Of a DNA stretch of 13,767 nucleotides, positions 1 to 6,569 are shown in pieces. Under the pieces are notes generated by a model. That model saw only the letters and a program-made list of their open reading frames with translations. It did not search any database and had not been told where the DNA came from. Numbering within the stretch: the stretch's first letter is position 1; the number at the start of each line of letters is the position of its first letter. The translations under genes were made by a program, and so were the position numbers. Origin of the DNA: Alphaproteobacteria bacterium (lineage in GTDB: Bacteria; Pseudomonadota; Alphaproteobacteria; Sphingomonadales; Sphingomonadaceae). The DNA is taken from NCBI GenBank assembly GCA_016650315.1, contig JAENVZ010000003.1:1-13767 (forward strand). Reading direction: 5' to 3'.

Positions 1-617
1 AGCGAGGCGACCAGCGCCGCGATCATGGACAGCACATAGGAGAGAATCAGGCCATCGCGCAGCGAATAAAAAGAAAAGCCGAAGGCAGCGATACTGATCG
101 TCCACGGCTCAACGATCGAACGCGCCCGGACCGTCGCGGCGATGTCATAGCGATAGGCGCAGGCCGCCAGCGCAATGTCCGATCCCGCTACCGCAATGAT
201 GATCAGCGGCAACAGCCCGTCAAGACCGTTGATGCTACTGTTGGGAAACAACGCCTGCGGAAAGGCGAACAGGATCGCGGCAGCAGTGACCGATGCGATC
301 GTGCTGACCAGCATGGCATCATAAACCACATGAACATGTGGGCGATCCGTCCGGGACAGTTCGTTGGCGAGACCCCGCTTGAGGCCCAATGTCGCCAGTT
401 GCGCCGCAAACTCCACCACCAAAATCGCGTAGGCGAAGCGCCCCAGCGTTTCAGCCCCATAAACGCGTCCGGCGATGAACAGAAAGGGCAGACGCGCAGC
501 CAATCGCAGCAGGAAGCCGAAAAAGTTGACGCGCCCCCCTTTGGCAAGTGCGGCAATGTCCGCCTGTTCGGGGGACGCCGCACCAACCGGGCCATCGGGA
601 GTTATTGCACCCGCCAA
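1..617 (-). CDS. Polysaccharide/LPS flippase, N-terminal part (partial)
   Basis: The gene runs off the left edge; 205 residues are visible. The protein is strongly hydrophobic, with membrane segments at about residues 31-54, 58-79, 101-124, 134-156 and 172-204. They are separated by short basic loops such as LKRGLANELSR. This is the layout of the MOP/MATE-superfamily oligosaccharide (Wzx-type) flippases, which move lipid-linked sugars across the inner membrane for surface polysaccharide or LPS. The start is inferred: an in-frame TAA lies just upstream, no ATG or GTG precedes the first membrane segment, and TTG at 617-615 follows AAGGGG (630-625) by 7 nt. It lies 78 bp downstream of gpsA on the same strand and may be cotranscribed with it. 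The exact sugar substrate cannot be read. An alternative is another polytopic exporter of the same superfamily. Confidence 0.72.
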   Translation of the reverse strand, partial: MAGAITPDGPVGAASPEQADIAALAKGGRVNFFGFLLRLAARLPFLFIAGRVYGAETLGRFAYAILVVEFAAQLATLGLKRGLANELSRTDRPHVHVVYDAMLVSTIASVTAAAILFAFPQALFPNSSINGLDGLLPLIIIAVAGSDIALAACAYRYDIAATVRARSIVEPWTISIAAFGFSFYSLRDGLILSYVLSMIAALVAS

Positions 618-624
618 AAAATTG

Positions 625-630
625 CCCCTT
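625..630 (-). promoter_or_regulatory. Shine-Dalgarno site deciding a TTG start
   Basis: On the minus strand AAGGGG stands 7 nt before TTG 617-615. An in-frame TAA overlaps the region just upstream, so the flippase cannot start earlier. This site is the main reason for choosing the TTG codon. Confidence 0.5.
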
Positions 631-695
631 TATCTAAAGACGATGCTTATCACGAAGTGCGGCCCATATGTAAATTCCCGCGCGCAAGGACCGTG

Positions 696-1688
696 TCAAT
701 GGACATGCTCCTTGCGCAGAGGGCGGGCGAGAAGCGCATCCACGACCTCCGGCGCTGAAAGTGCCCCGGATAGCAATGCGCAGACAGCGTCGGTAATGGG
801 CATGTCGACGCCCGCCTGCCGCGCTGCGGCCTGAAGGACCGGCGCGGTAAAGGCCCCTTCGGCAATGCTCCGCCGATCCGCGAGCAATTGCGCCACCGCC
901 CTGCCTTCACCAAGACCTTTTCCAAACGAGAAATTGCGGGAATTGACCGACGAACAGGTCAGCACCAGATCGCCCAACCCCGATAGCCCCGCCAACGTCT
1001 CGACCCGCGCGCCACGCGCAAGGCCAAAGCGGGTCATTTCGGCAAAGCCCCGGCTGATGAGCGCAGCGCGGGCATTCTGGCCCAGCCCAGCTCCCTCAAC
1101 CACGCCACAACCAATGGCGAGCACATTTTTGATCGCACCGCCAATTTCCGCACCGATCACATCGTCGGACAGATAGGGCCGGAATTGAGGGCGGGCGAGT
1201 CGGGTGGCAATCGCCTCTCCCAGCGCCATGTCGGTGCAGGCGAGCGTGACGGCGGTGGGCAGGCCCGCTGCGACTTCATGCGCAAAGGTTGGGCCGGAAA
1301 GCACCGCGATGGGCGCATCGGGATGGACGTCGCTCGCCACTTCGGACATCAGCCTTTGCGTTCCGGCTTCAATCCCCTTGGAACACAGGATGAGCGGTTT
1401 GTCGCCGACCGGTGCCTGCCCCAGAATCGCGCCCAGATGCTGTGCCGGCGTTACCACCAGCAGGGCATCGCAGGTCGAAAGATCGCTCAGGTCACTGGTC
1501 GCCTGTATAACTGGACTTAACAGATTGTCGGGCAGATAGATGCTGTTGCAATGCGTGTCGTTGACCGCCTGGACAACCTCGTCCTCGAACGCCCAGAGCA
1601 AGACCGGGTCACCATTGGCCGCAGCCACCTGCGCGAGCGCCGTACCCCATGCTCCCGCACCGATGATACCGATTTTCATGACCGTCAT
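696..1688 (-). CDS. gpsA: Glycerol-3-phosphate dehydrogenase [NAD(P)+]
   Basis: This cytoplasmic enzyme reduces dihydroxyacetone phosphate to sn-glycerol 3-phosphate, the backbone for phospholipids. The protein is 330 aa, full length for the family. The N-terminal Rossmann nucleotide-binding motif [10 protein letters not shown] is at residues 10-19, followed by SKG at 103-105 and [16 protein letters not shown] at 131-146. The catalytic lysine is Lys187 in [11 protein letters not shown], and the substrate-binding C-terminal stretch [11 protein letters not shown] is at 235-245. The ATG at 1688 overlaps the tsaD stop as ATGA, so translation is probably coupled. A second in-frame ATG at 1679 gives the cleaner N-terminus MKIGIIGAG and could be the true start. 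tsaD upstream and the flippase downstream are on the same strand. The assignment is secure. Confidence 0.97.
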   Translation of the reverse strand: MTVMKIGIIGAGAWGTALAQVAAANGDPVLLWAFEDEVVQAVNDTHCNSIYLPDNLLSPVIQATSDLSDLSTCDALLVVTPAQHLGAILGQAPVGDKPLILCSKGIEAGTQRLMSEVASDVHPDAPIAVLSGPTFAHEVAAGLPTAVTLACTDMALGEAIATRLARPQFRPYLSDDVIGAEIGGAIKNVLAIGCGVVEGAGLGQNARAALISRGFAEMTRFGLARGARVETLAGLSGLGDLVLTCSSVNSRNFSFGKGLGEGRAVAQLLADRRSIAEGAFTAPVLQAAARQAGVDMPITDAVCALLSGALSAPEVVDALLARPLRKEHVH

Positions 1689-2719
1689 GCCTTCACCCCC
1701 GCACCGCGCGCCTTTTCCGCGTCAGGATCGAGCGGCCAGCGTGGCCGTGCCACGAAGTCCAGCCCATCTGTCAGCCCCTTCGCAAGGCGTTCTGCACCTG
1801 CCCAGCCTATCATGGCGGCATTATCGGTGCATAGCCAGAGCGGCGGCGCAACGAAGGGCAGGCCATGATCGATGGCGAGTGCCTCCAATGCGGCCCTGAC
1901 GGACTGATTGGCGGCAACGCCCCCGGCAACGACCAGCGCGGTGAGGCCTTCGCTTGCTGCAATGGCCTTGCCGGTGCGGTCGACCAGGCAGTCGATGACC
2001 GCTTGCTGAAAACTGGCGGCAATGTCTTTGGCGCACCACTGCCGCGATTGGTGCGCGCGCAGGACCGCGCTCTTGAGGCCCGCAAAAGAAAAATGCGGTT
2101 CGTTCGTACCCAGCAACGGCCGTGGCAGCGGCACCGCCTTTGGATCGCCCAACGTGGCCGCGCGTTCAACGGCAGGACCGCCCGGAAAACCAAGGCCCAG
2201 CAGCTTGGCCGTCTTGTCAAACGCCTCGCCCGCGGCATCGTCGATGGTAGTGGCAAGGCGACGATAGCGCCCGACACCCTCGACACGCAAAAGCTGACAA
2301 TGCCCGCCTGACACCAGCAACAGCAAATAGGGAAAGTCCAGCGAAGGGTCGGCCAGACGCGGCGATAACGCATGACCCTCCAGATGATTGACGGCGACAA
2401 GTGGTTTCCCCGACGCGAGGCTGAGCGCCTTGCCGGTGACCAGCCCCACCATCACGCCGCCGATCAGGCCGGGGCCAGCGGTGGCCGCAATGGCATCGAC
2501 ATCGGCAAGCGCAAGACCCGCCTCCTCAAAGACAGCCTCGACCAGCGGCATCAGTATTTCGACATGCGCGCGCGCCGCGATTTCGGGCACGACCCCACCA
2601 AAAGGGCGATGTTCGACCTCTTGCGTCGCCAGCTTGTGCGCCAATATCCGTCGGTCAGCGGTCACAAGCGCGGCCGCCGTCTCGTCGCAACTGGATTCAA
2701 GGCCCAATATGATCGTCAT
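1685..2719 (-). CDS. tsaD: tRNA N6-adenosine threonylcarbamoyltransferase TsaD
   Basis: TsaD (Gcp/YgjD/Kae1 family) transfers the threonylcarbamoyl group from TC-AMP to A37 of ANN-decoding tRNAs, working with TsaB and TsaE. The protein is 344 aa. It shows the ASKHA-fold N-terminus [14 protein letters not shown] (residues 5-18), the metal-binding pair His112 and His116 in [15 protein letters not shown] at 133-141, VVAGGVAAN at 263-271, and the metal and nucleotide motif [12 protein letters not shown] with Asp299. I chose ATG 2719 because the conserved motif begins five residues later and GGAAGG lies just upstream; an upstream in-frame start at 2743 would run into the 44-bp divergent spacer before hemC. 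Its stop overlaps the gpsA ATG by 4 nt (ATGA). Confidence 0.97.
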   Translation of the reverse strand: MTIILGLESSCDETAAALVTADRRILAHKLATQEVEHRPFGGVVPEIAARAHVEILMPLVEAVFEEAGLALADVDAIAATAGPGLIGGVMVGLVTGKALSLASGKPLVAVNHLEGHALSPRLADPSLDFPYLLLLVSGGHCQLLRVEGVGRYRRLATTIDDAAGEAFDKTAKLLGLGFPGGPAVERAATLGDPKAVPLPRPLLGTNEPHFSFAGLKSAVLRAHQSRQWCAKDIAASFQQAVIDCLVDRTGKAIAASEGLTALVVAGGVAANQSVRAALEALAIDHGLPFVAPPLWLCTDNAAMIGWAGAERLAKGLTDGLDFVARPRWPLDPDAEKARGAGVKA

Positions 2720-2763
2720 TGCCCTTCCCTCTACCGCGCACAAGGATTAGAGCAAGCAACGAT

Positions 2764-3705
2764 ATGACCCATGCCGACAATCCCCCGCTGTCCAGACCCC
2801 TGCGCCTTGGCACCAGAGGGTCGCCGCTGGCGCTGGTTCAGGCGCATATGGTGGCGGCCGCGCTGCGGGCTGCGCATGGATGGGGCGAAGGCGCCATCGA
2901 CATTGTGACCGTGCGGACCGACGGCGACCGGATTCAGGACCGGCCATTGGCCGAAATCGGCGGCAAGGCGTTGTGGACCAAGGAACTGGACCGCGCGCTG
3001 GCCGAAGGCGTGATCGATTTTTCGGTGCACAGCATGAAGGATGTCGAAACCATCCGGCCCGAAGAAATCACTGTCGCCGCCATGCTGCCCCGTGCCGATG
3101 TACACGATCGGCTGATCGGCGCGCAAAGCGTTGACGCCCTGCCCCAAGGTGCGAAAGTCGGCACCAGTTCACCACGCCGCACAGCGCAGCTTTTGCGCTT
3201 GCGACCCGACCTTTCCATCGTGCTGTTCCGCGGCAATGTGGCGACCCGCCTTGGCCGGGTAGAGGCGGGAGAGGCGCATGCAACACTGCTGGCGGCGGCG
3301 GGGCTTATCCGGCTGGGTCAGGGCGATGTGGGGCATGACATTCCCGTCGACACCATGCTGCCCGCACCGGCGCAAGGGGCGGTGGGGATAGAGGCATTGG
3401 CCAGCAACAGCCATGTTCACGGGCTGCTCGCTGCCATAGACCATGTTGACACCAGCGACTGCGTGCGGGCCGAGCGCGCATTGCTATTGGGCTTGGGTGC
3501 CGGATGTCATTCGCCGATGGCGGCACTGGCGAGGATAGACAGCGACGCAATCCTCCTGAAAGCCGAAATTCTCACCAATGACGGGCGTGAGCATGTCTCT
3601 GGCAAGGTGCGTCTTGCCCGTGGCGATGAAAAGGCGGCGCTGGTATTGGCCGACACTCTTCTGACTGGTGCGAGTCCGGCATTGCGCGCCCTGTTTACGG
3701 CATGA
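2764..3705 (+). CDS. hemC: Porphobilinogen deaminase (hydroxymethylbilane synthase)
   Basis: HemC condenses four porphobilinogens to hydroxymethylbilane in the cytoplasm, the step before uroporphyrinogen III. The protein is 313 aa. The family motifs appear in order: LGTRGSPLALVQA at residues 15-27, the catalytic aspartate in HSMKD (Asp93), VGTSSPRR at 132-139, RGNVATRL at 156-163, and LPAPAQGAVGIE at 199-210. The dipyrromethane cofactor cysteine is Cys248 in GLGAGCHSPMAAL. ATG 2764 is the only start that leaves a normal N-terminus. No strong Shine-Dalgarno is visible, and an open frame extends back to 2719 into the divergent spacer. Its TGA overlaps the hemD ATG by 4 nt (ATGA), pointing to a coupled hemC-hemD operon. 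The promoter must lie in the 44-bp spacer or inside the tsaD start. Confidence 0.97.
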   Translation: MTHADNPPLSRPLRLGTRGSPLALVQAHMVAAALRAAHGWGEGAIDIVTVRTDGDRIQDRPLAEIGGKALWTKELDRALAEGVIDFSVHSMKDVETIRPEEITVAAMLPRADVHDRLIGAQSVDALPQGAKVGTSSPRRTAQLLRLRPDLSIVLFRGNVATRLGRVEAGEAHATLLAAAGLIRLGQGDVGHDIPVDTMLPAPAQGAVGIEALASNSHVHGLLAAIDHVDTSDCVRAERALLLGLGAGCHSPMAALARIDSDAILLKAEILTNDGREHVSGKVRLARGDEKAALVLADTLLTGASPALRALFTA

Positions 3706-5309
3706 CCCTGCCCTTGCTGATCCTTCGGCCTGAACCGGGTGCATCGGCGAGCGCACGGCGGGCGGAAGAATTGGGTCTTCGCTGCATTTGCTATCCCTTG
3801 TTCGACGTGCACCCCTGCGTCTGGGATGCGCCTGCTCCAGCCGACTTTGACGCCATGATGCTGACCAGCGCCAACGCCGTGCGCCATGGCGGGGCTGATC
3901 TGGAACGGTACAAGCACTTGCCAGTCTTTGCCGTTGGCCAGACCACTGCGGATGCCGCCCGAGCGGGGGGATTCAACGTTGTCGCTGTTGGCACGTCGGG
4001 CGTGCAGGCGGTTTCAGAGATCATCGCAGCGCGGGGGCAGGGCAGGGTTTTTCACCCCTGCGGCCAGGACAGGCGCCCGATCAACCCCGGTTCGATCGTC
4101 ATCGTGCCGCGCATTGTCTATGAAGCAGCAGAAGCAGGCGATGCCAAAGGGCTGGCGGCGCTCCTGCCGGAGGAAGCGGTTGCCCTGCTCCATTCGCCAC
4201 GCGCAGGACGCCGTCTGGCGCAGTTGGTGCCAATGATCGAACGTCACAGGCTGCACCTGGCGGCGATCAGTCCGGCAGTGCTGCAGCAGGCGGGCGAAGG
4301 ATGGGGATCAAGCATGGCGGCCACACAGCCCGATGACGAAGCATTGCTGGCCCTTGCCGCTGCTTTGTGCAAAAAAGACTCTGGCGATTTCTATGAGGGA
4401 AATACGACGATAATGGGCCGCGATTACGAGACCACCAGCAACCCGGCAAAGGGCAAATACAACATCCGGACCATGGCAATCATGCTGGCTCTCGCTTTTG
4501 TCGGTGGCCTTGCCGCAATGGGATGGGTGATGACCCGCTGGGATAGCTGGGCTGAAAAGGAACAGGCTATCGTTAGCGGGCAGGATTCCAGAGTTGATGA
4601 GAAGTCTTCAGTCAACGGTACTGCCGCAGGGAATGCCCGCACAGGAAAACCATTCGACGATATATTGCCGGAAAGCCATACTCAGGCGCTTAACATGCGG
4701 GTCGCGGAACTGGAAGATCGCATTTCGCGCGTCAATGTGCAGGCGCAGGCGGCGTCGGGTAACGCGGCCCGCGCCGAAGGGCTGCTGATCGCCTTTGCCG
4801 CCCGCCGCGCGCTCGATACCGGTGCCACGCTCGGCTATATCGAGGGACAATTGCGCCTGCGTTTCGGTCAGGCGCAACCGCGCGCTGTCGCCACCATCAT
4901 CAATGCCGCGCATGAACCCGTGACGTTGCAGGATTTGCAGGTCGGACTGGAAGATATCGGAACCGAACTTGTCGGCAGGGGACGAAGCCCGAATTGGTGG
5001 GCCGACATTAAGCACGAAGTGGGGCAACTCGTCATCTTCCGGGAAGCGGCAACACCGTCTGCATTGCCTGAACGACGGCTGGCCCGGGCTGAACGATTGC
5101 TGGAGGCAGGCCGCGCCGACGCTGCGCTGGCCGAAGTGACGCGTATGCCGGGGCGCGCATCGGGTGGAAAATGGATGGAGCAGGCCCGCCGCTATATCGA
5201 GGCGCGACGCGCGCTCGACCTGATTGAAACCGCCGCCATCCTCGAACCGCGCCAACTGCGCGCAACCGACGGCAGCACCATCGACCAACCCTCCCCGCTC
5301 GCGCCCTAA
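3702..5309 (+). CDS. hemD: HemD (uroporphyrinogen-III synthase) fused to a mitofilin-like membrane module
   Basis: This is one uninterrupted 535-codon frame. Residues 1 to about 222 are HemD, which cyclises hydroxymethylbilane to uroporphyrinogen III. It begins LLILRPEPGA (5-14), has LTSANAVRHGG (54-64), VFAVGQTTADAARAGGF (75-91), the linker strand IVYEAAEA (138-145) and AISPAVLQQAGEGW (188-201). A hydrophilic linker follows, then a membrane segment at about 257-277 preceded by basic residues, so the rest should lie in the periplasm. Residues 325-360 look coiled-coil. Residues 360-515 are an alanine/arginine-rich helical region resembling the C-terminal part of alphaproteobacterial mitofilin (Mic60), whose gene I recall lying next to hemC/hemD in this class. 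HemD alone is usually about 220-260 aa, so this product is about twice normal length. A one-base indel at the A6 run (4371-4376) could mean two genes in vivo. The HemD call is firm; the mitofilin call is inference. Confidence 0.85.
   Translation: MTLPLLILRPEPGASASARRAEELGLRCICYPLFDVHPCVWDAPAPADFDAMMLTSANAVRHGGADLERYKHLPVFAVGQTTADAARAGGFNVVAVGTSGVQAVSEIIAARGQGRVFHPCGQDRRPINPGSIVIVPRIVYEAAEAGDAKGLAALLPEEAVALLHSPRAGRRLAQLVPMIERHRLHLAAISPAVLQQAGEGWGSSMAATQPDDEALLALAAALCKKDSGDFYEGNTTIMGRDYETTSNPAKGKYNIRTMAIMLALAFVGGLAAMGWVMTRWDSWAEKEQAIVSGQDSRVDEKSSVNGTAAGNARTGKPFDDILPESHTQALNMRVAELEDRISRVNVQAQAASGNAARAEGLLIAFAARRALDTGATLGYIEGQLRLRFGQAQPRAVATIINAAHEPVTLQDLQVGLEDIGTELVGRGRSPNWWADIKHEVGQLVIFREAATPSALPERRLARAERLLEAGRADAALAEVTRMPGRASGGKWMEQARRYIEARRALDLIETAAILEPRQLRATDGSTIDQPSPLAP
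4413..5309 (+). other. Mitofilin/Mic60-like module; possible separate gene or internal start
   Basis: ATG 4413 is Met238 of the fused frame and would start a 298-aa protein. That protein would have a short polar N-terminus, one membrane segment about 20 residues in, a coiled-coil and a helical C-terminal domain: the topology expected of bacterial Mic60, an inner-membrane-anchored periplasmic protein. GAGGGA lies 12 nt before the ATG, and the ATG is overlapped by an out-of-frame TAA (TAATG, 4411-4415), a common coupling signature. The module could be translated on its own as well as in the fusion. No enzyme motif is visible in it. Other membrane proteins beside hemD (HemX in gammaproteobacteria) have a similar build, so HemX-like is the alternative label. 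Confidence 0.5.
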
Positions 5310-5326
5310 GGCGACTTCCGCCTTTT
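5308..5326 (+). terminator. Short hairpin with T run after the hemC-hemD operon
   Basis: A perfect 6-bp stem AAGGCG/CGCCTT with a 5-nt loop (ACTTC) begins inside the TAA stop codon. It ends in a run of four T, two of which are in the stem. The short stem and T run make it a weak intrinsic terminator candidate. Confidence 0.45.
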
Positions 5327-5388
5327 GGCACATGATTGTGTCGGATCGGCACGACCTTTTATCGCATTTATCAATGACACGTTCAGCT

Positions 5389-5417
5389 TTGCACTGTAAT
5401 AAAAGTGTAATTGTAAC
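5389..5417 (+). promoter_or_regulatory. Candidate promoter for the alpha/beta hydrolase gene
   Basis: TTGCAC (5389-5394) and TGTAAC (5412-5417) are separated by 17 bp, matching the sigma-70-type consensus at 4 of 6 bases each. The locally AT-rich 161-bp gap between the fusion gene and the hydrolase contains no gene. A transcript starting near 5424 would exclude the ATG at 5420 and favour the hydrolase start at 5471. Confidence 0.3.
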
Positions 5418-5470
5418 GAATGGGTCATGGAACTGCCGTGCGATTGTCTCTGCCATCAGGTCAAAAGGCG

Positions 5471-6160
5471 ATGAAGCCCGCGGTCTTTGCCGCCCCGCCG
5501 CTGAACCTGTTGCTGCGTGAGATACGCGTCCTCGCTGACTTGTACCGGGGCGGACGAATCGGACCTGCGCTCAGAACGGACCATGACGGGCAAGGCCATA
5601 ATGTCATGGTGGTTCCGGGGTTTCTCGCGGCGGATGGTTCGACGCTGATGCTGCGCCGAACGCTCAATGCCGCCAATTACCGCAGTCATGGCTGGGGTCT
5701 AGGACGTAATTTTGGCATTCGCGGCGACATATTGCGGCGGATCGACCGGCGGATGGATGCGGTGCAACGGATCAATCCGGGTCCTGCCACTCTGATTGGG
5801 TGGAGCCTTGGCGGCCTGATCGCACGGGAATATGCCAAATATGCACCGGATCGCGTGGCCAGGGTGATCACGCTCGGCACGCCCTTTTCGGGCGATCTGC
5901 GCGCCAATCATGCCTGGCGGATTTATGAACTGATCGCCGGACACCGGGTCGATTCGCCCCCGCTTGCCGTCAAGCTGACGGAAAAACCGCCTGTACCCAC
6001 CTATGCGATCTGGTCACGCAATGATGGTGTCGTCGACCGCCATTGCGCCCGCGGGCTGCCGCATGAAAGCGATGTCACTATAGAGGTTGGCTGCGGTCAT
6101 ATGGGCTTTACGACAGCGCCGGATTCGATCGCGGCGATTTTCCGGGCGCTTCAAACTTAG
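5471..6160 (+). CDS. Alpha/beta-fold hydrolase, esterase/lipase-like
   Basis: The protein is a 229-aa single-domain alpha/beta hydrolase with no signal peptide, so probably cytoplasmic. The strand VMVVPGFLAAD (residues 45-55) supplies the oxyanion region. The nucleophile elbow is GWSLGG with Ser112. TLGTPFSG (134-141) is typical of the lipase/PGAP1-like branch. The acid is Asp185 or Asp189 in SRNDGVVD, and the histidine is His210 in CGHMGF. The triad appears intact. The substrate is not readable; acyl esters are likely. ATG 5471 was chosen because the hydrophobic helix starts soon after it and a candidate promoter lies at 5389-5417. An in-frame ATG at 5420 would add 17 residues but has no ribosome-binding site. 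The gene stands alone and converges on the thioesterase gene, with 9 bp between the stop codons. Confidence 0.88.
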   Translation: MKPAVFAAPPLNLLLREIRVLADLYRGGRIGPALRTDHDGQGHNVMVVPGFLAADGSTLMLRRTLNAANYRSHGWGLGRNFGIRGDILRRIDRRMDAVQRINPGPATLIGWSLGGLIAREYAKYAPDRVARVITLGTPFSGDLRANHAWRIYELIAGHRVDSPPLAVKLTEKPPVPTYAIWSRNDGVVDRHCARGLPHESDVTIEVGCGHMGFTTAPDSIAAIFRALQT

Positions 6161-6174
6161 GGTCAGGCCCTAAG
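6156..6174. terminator. Hairpin spanning two convergent stop codons
   Basis: A perfect 7-bp inverted repeat CTTAGGG/CCCTAAG with a 5-nt loop occupies the whole junction between the convergent genes. The left arm contains the TAG of the hydrolase (6158-6160) and the right arm the TAG of the thioesterase (6172-6170). On the minus strand it is followed by TTT; on the plus strand there is no T run. It may act as a compact bidirectional terminator. Confidence 0.4.
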
Positions 6175-6565
6175 CCAGAAACGGTTCGGCCACGTCCTTG
6201 GGTACACGCAGGATACGGCCGCTCACCCGATCAATGATCGCCCAGGTGGTCCGCGCCGCGACTTTCACCTTTCCGTCTTCGCCGACAAATTCCATCAGGC
6301 GGTCAAAACGCGCGCCCCTTGGCGGTTCGCCGATCCATGTGCGTGCCGTGACCGTTTCTCCTGCCTGCACATTGCCACGATAATCAATCTCATGCCGGGT
6401 CACGACCCAGATATAGGCATCGACATGCGCCGGATCGGCCACCGCCATCCAGTGCGCAGTGGCGACGTCCTGAATCCATTTCACCCAGACGGCGTTGTTG
6501 ACATGGCCCAGTTCGTCAATGTCATTCACCGTGGCGGTGATGTCCATGATGAAGAGCGTGGGCAT
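6170..6565 (-). CDS. Acyl-CoA thioesterase, hotdog fold (4HBT/FadM-YbgC type)
   Basis: The protein is 131 aa, one hotdog domain, likely hydrolysing acyl-CoA thioesters in the cytoplasm. The diagnostic segment is DIDELGHVNNAVWVKWIQD at residues 15-33, matching the D-x-D-x-x-G-H-V-N-N signature in which the second aspartate (Asp17) is the usual catalytic residue. The second half includes HEIDYRGNVQAGETV (58-72), the strand that carries the standard dimer contact. ATG 6565 follows the stop of the upstream S9 peptidase by only 4 nt, with GGGA at a suitable distance, so the two form an operon. A longer frame upstream overlaps the peptidase and lacks domain sense. The natural acyl substrate is unknown. 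Confidence 0.9.
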   Translation of the reverse strand: MPTLFIMDITATVNDIDELGHVNNAVWVKWIQDVATAHWMAVADPAHVDAYIWVVTRHEIDYRGNVQAGETVTARTWIGEPPRGARFDRLMEFVGEDGKVKVAARTTWAIIDRVSGRILRVPKDVAEPFLA

Positions 6566-6569
6566 GGTC

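Noticed and set aside
203..595. 130-codon minus-strand open frame rich in Arg, Trp, Ser and Pro
   Set aside because: It is a shifted frame of the flippase, whose own frame gives clean membrane helices over the same bases.
618..695. Terminator or small gene between gpsA and the flippase
   Set aside because: The 78-bp gap has no convincing hairpin with T run and no open frame with a ribosome site other than that of the flippase.
2720..2763. Divergent promoters in the tsaD/hemC spacer
   Set aside because: Only isolated hexamers (for example TCTAAT on the minus strand) were seen, without a partner at proper spacing, so no site is annotated.
4393..4413. Six-codon frame ATG to TAA before ATG 4413, resembling a leader peptide
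   Set aside because: It lies inside the continuous hemD frame and has no spacing or attenuator structure to support a leader role; better explained as remains of a gene boundary.
4608..5456. 282-codon open frame on the minus strand
   Set aside because: It is antisense to the HemD fusion module, with no recognisable motif and no upstream ribosome site; judged a mirror frame.
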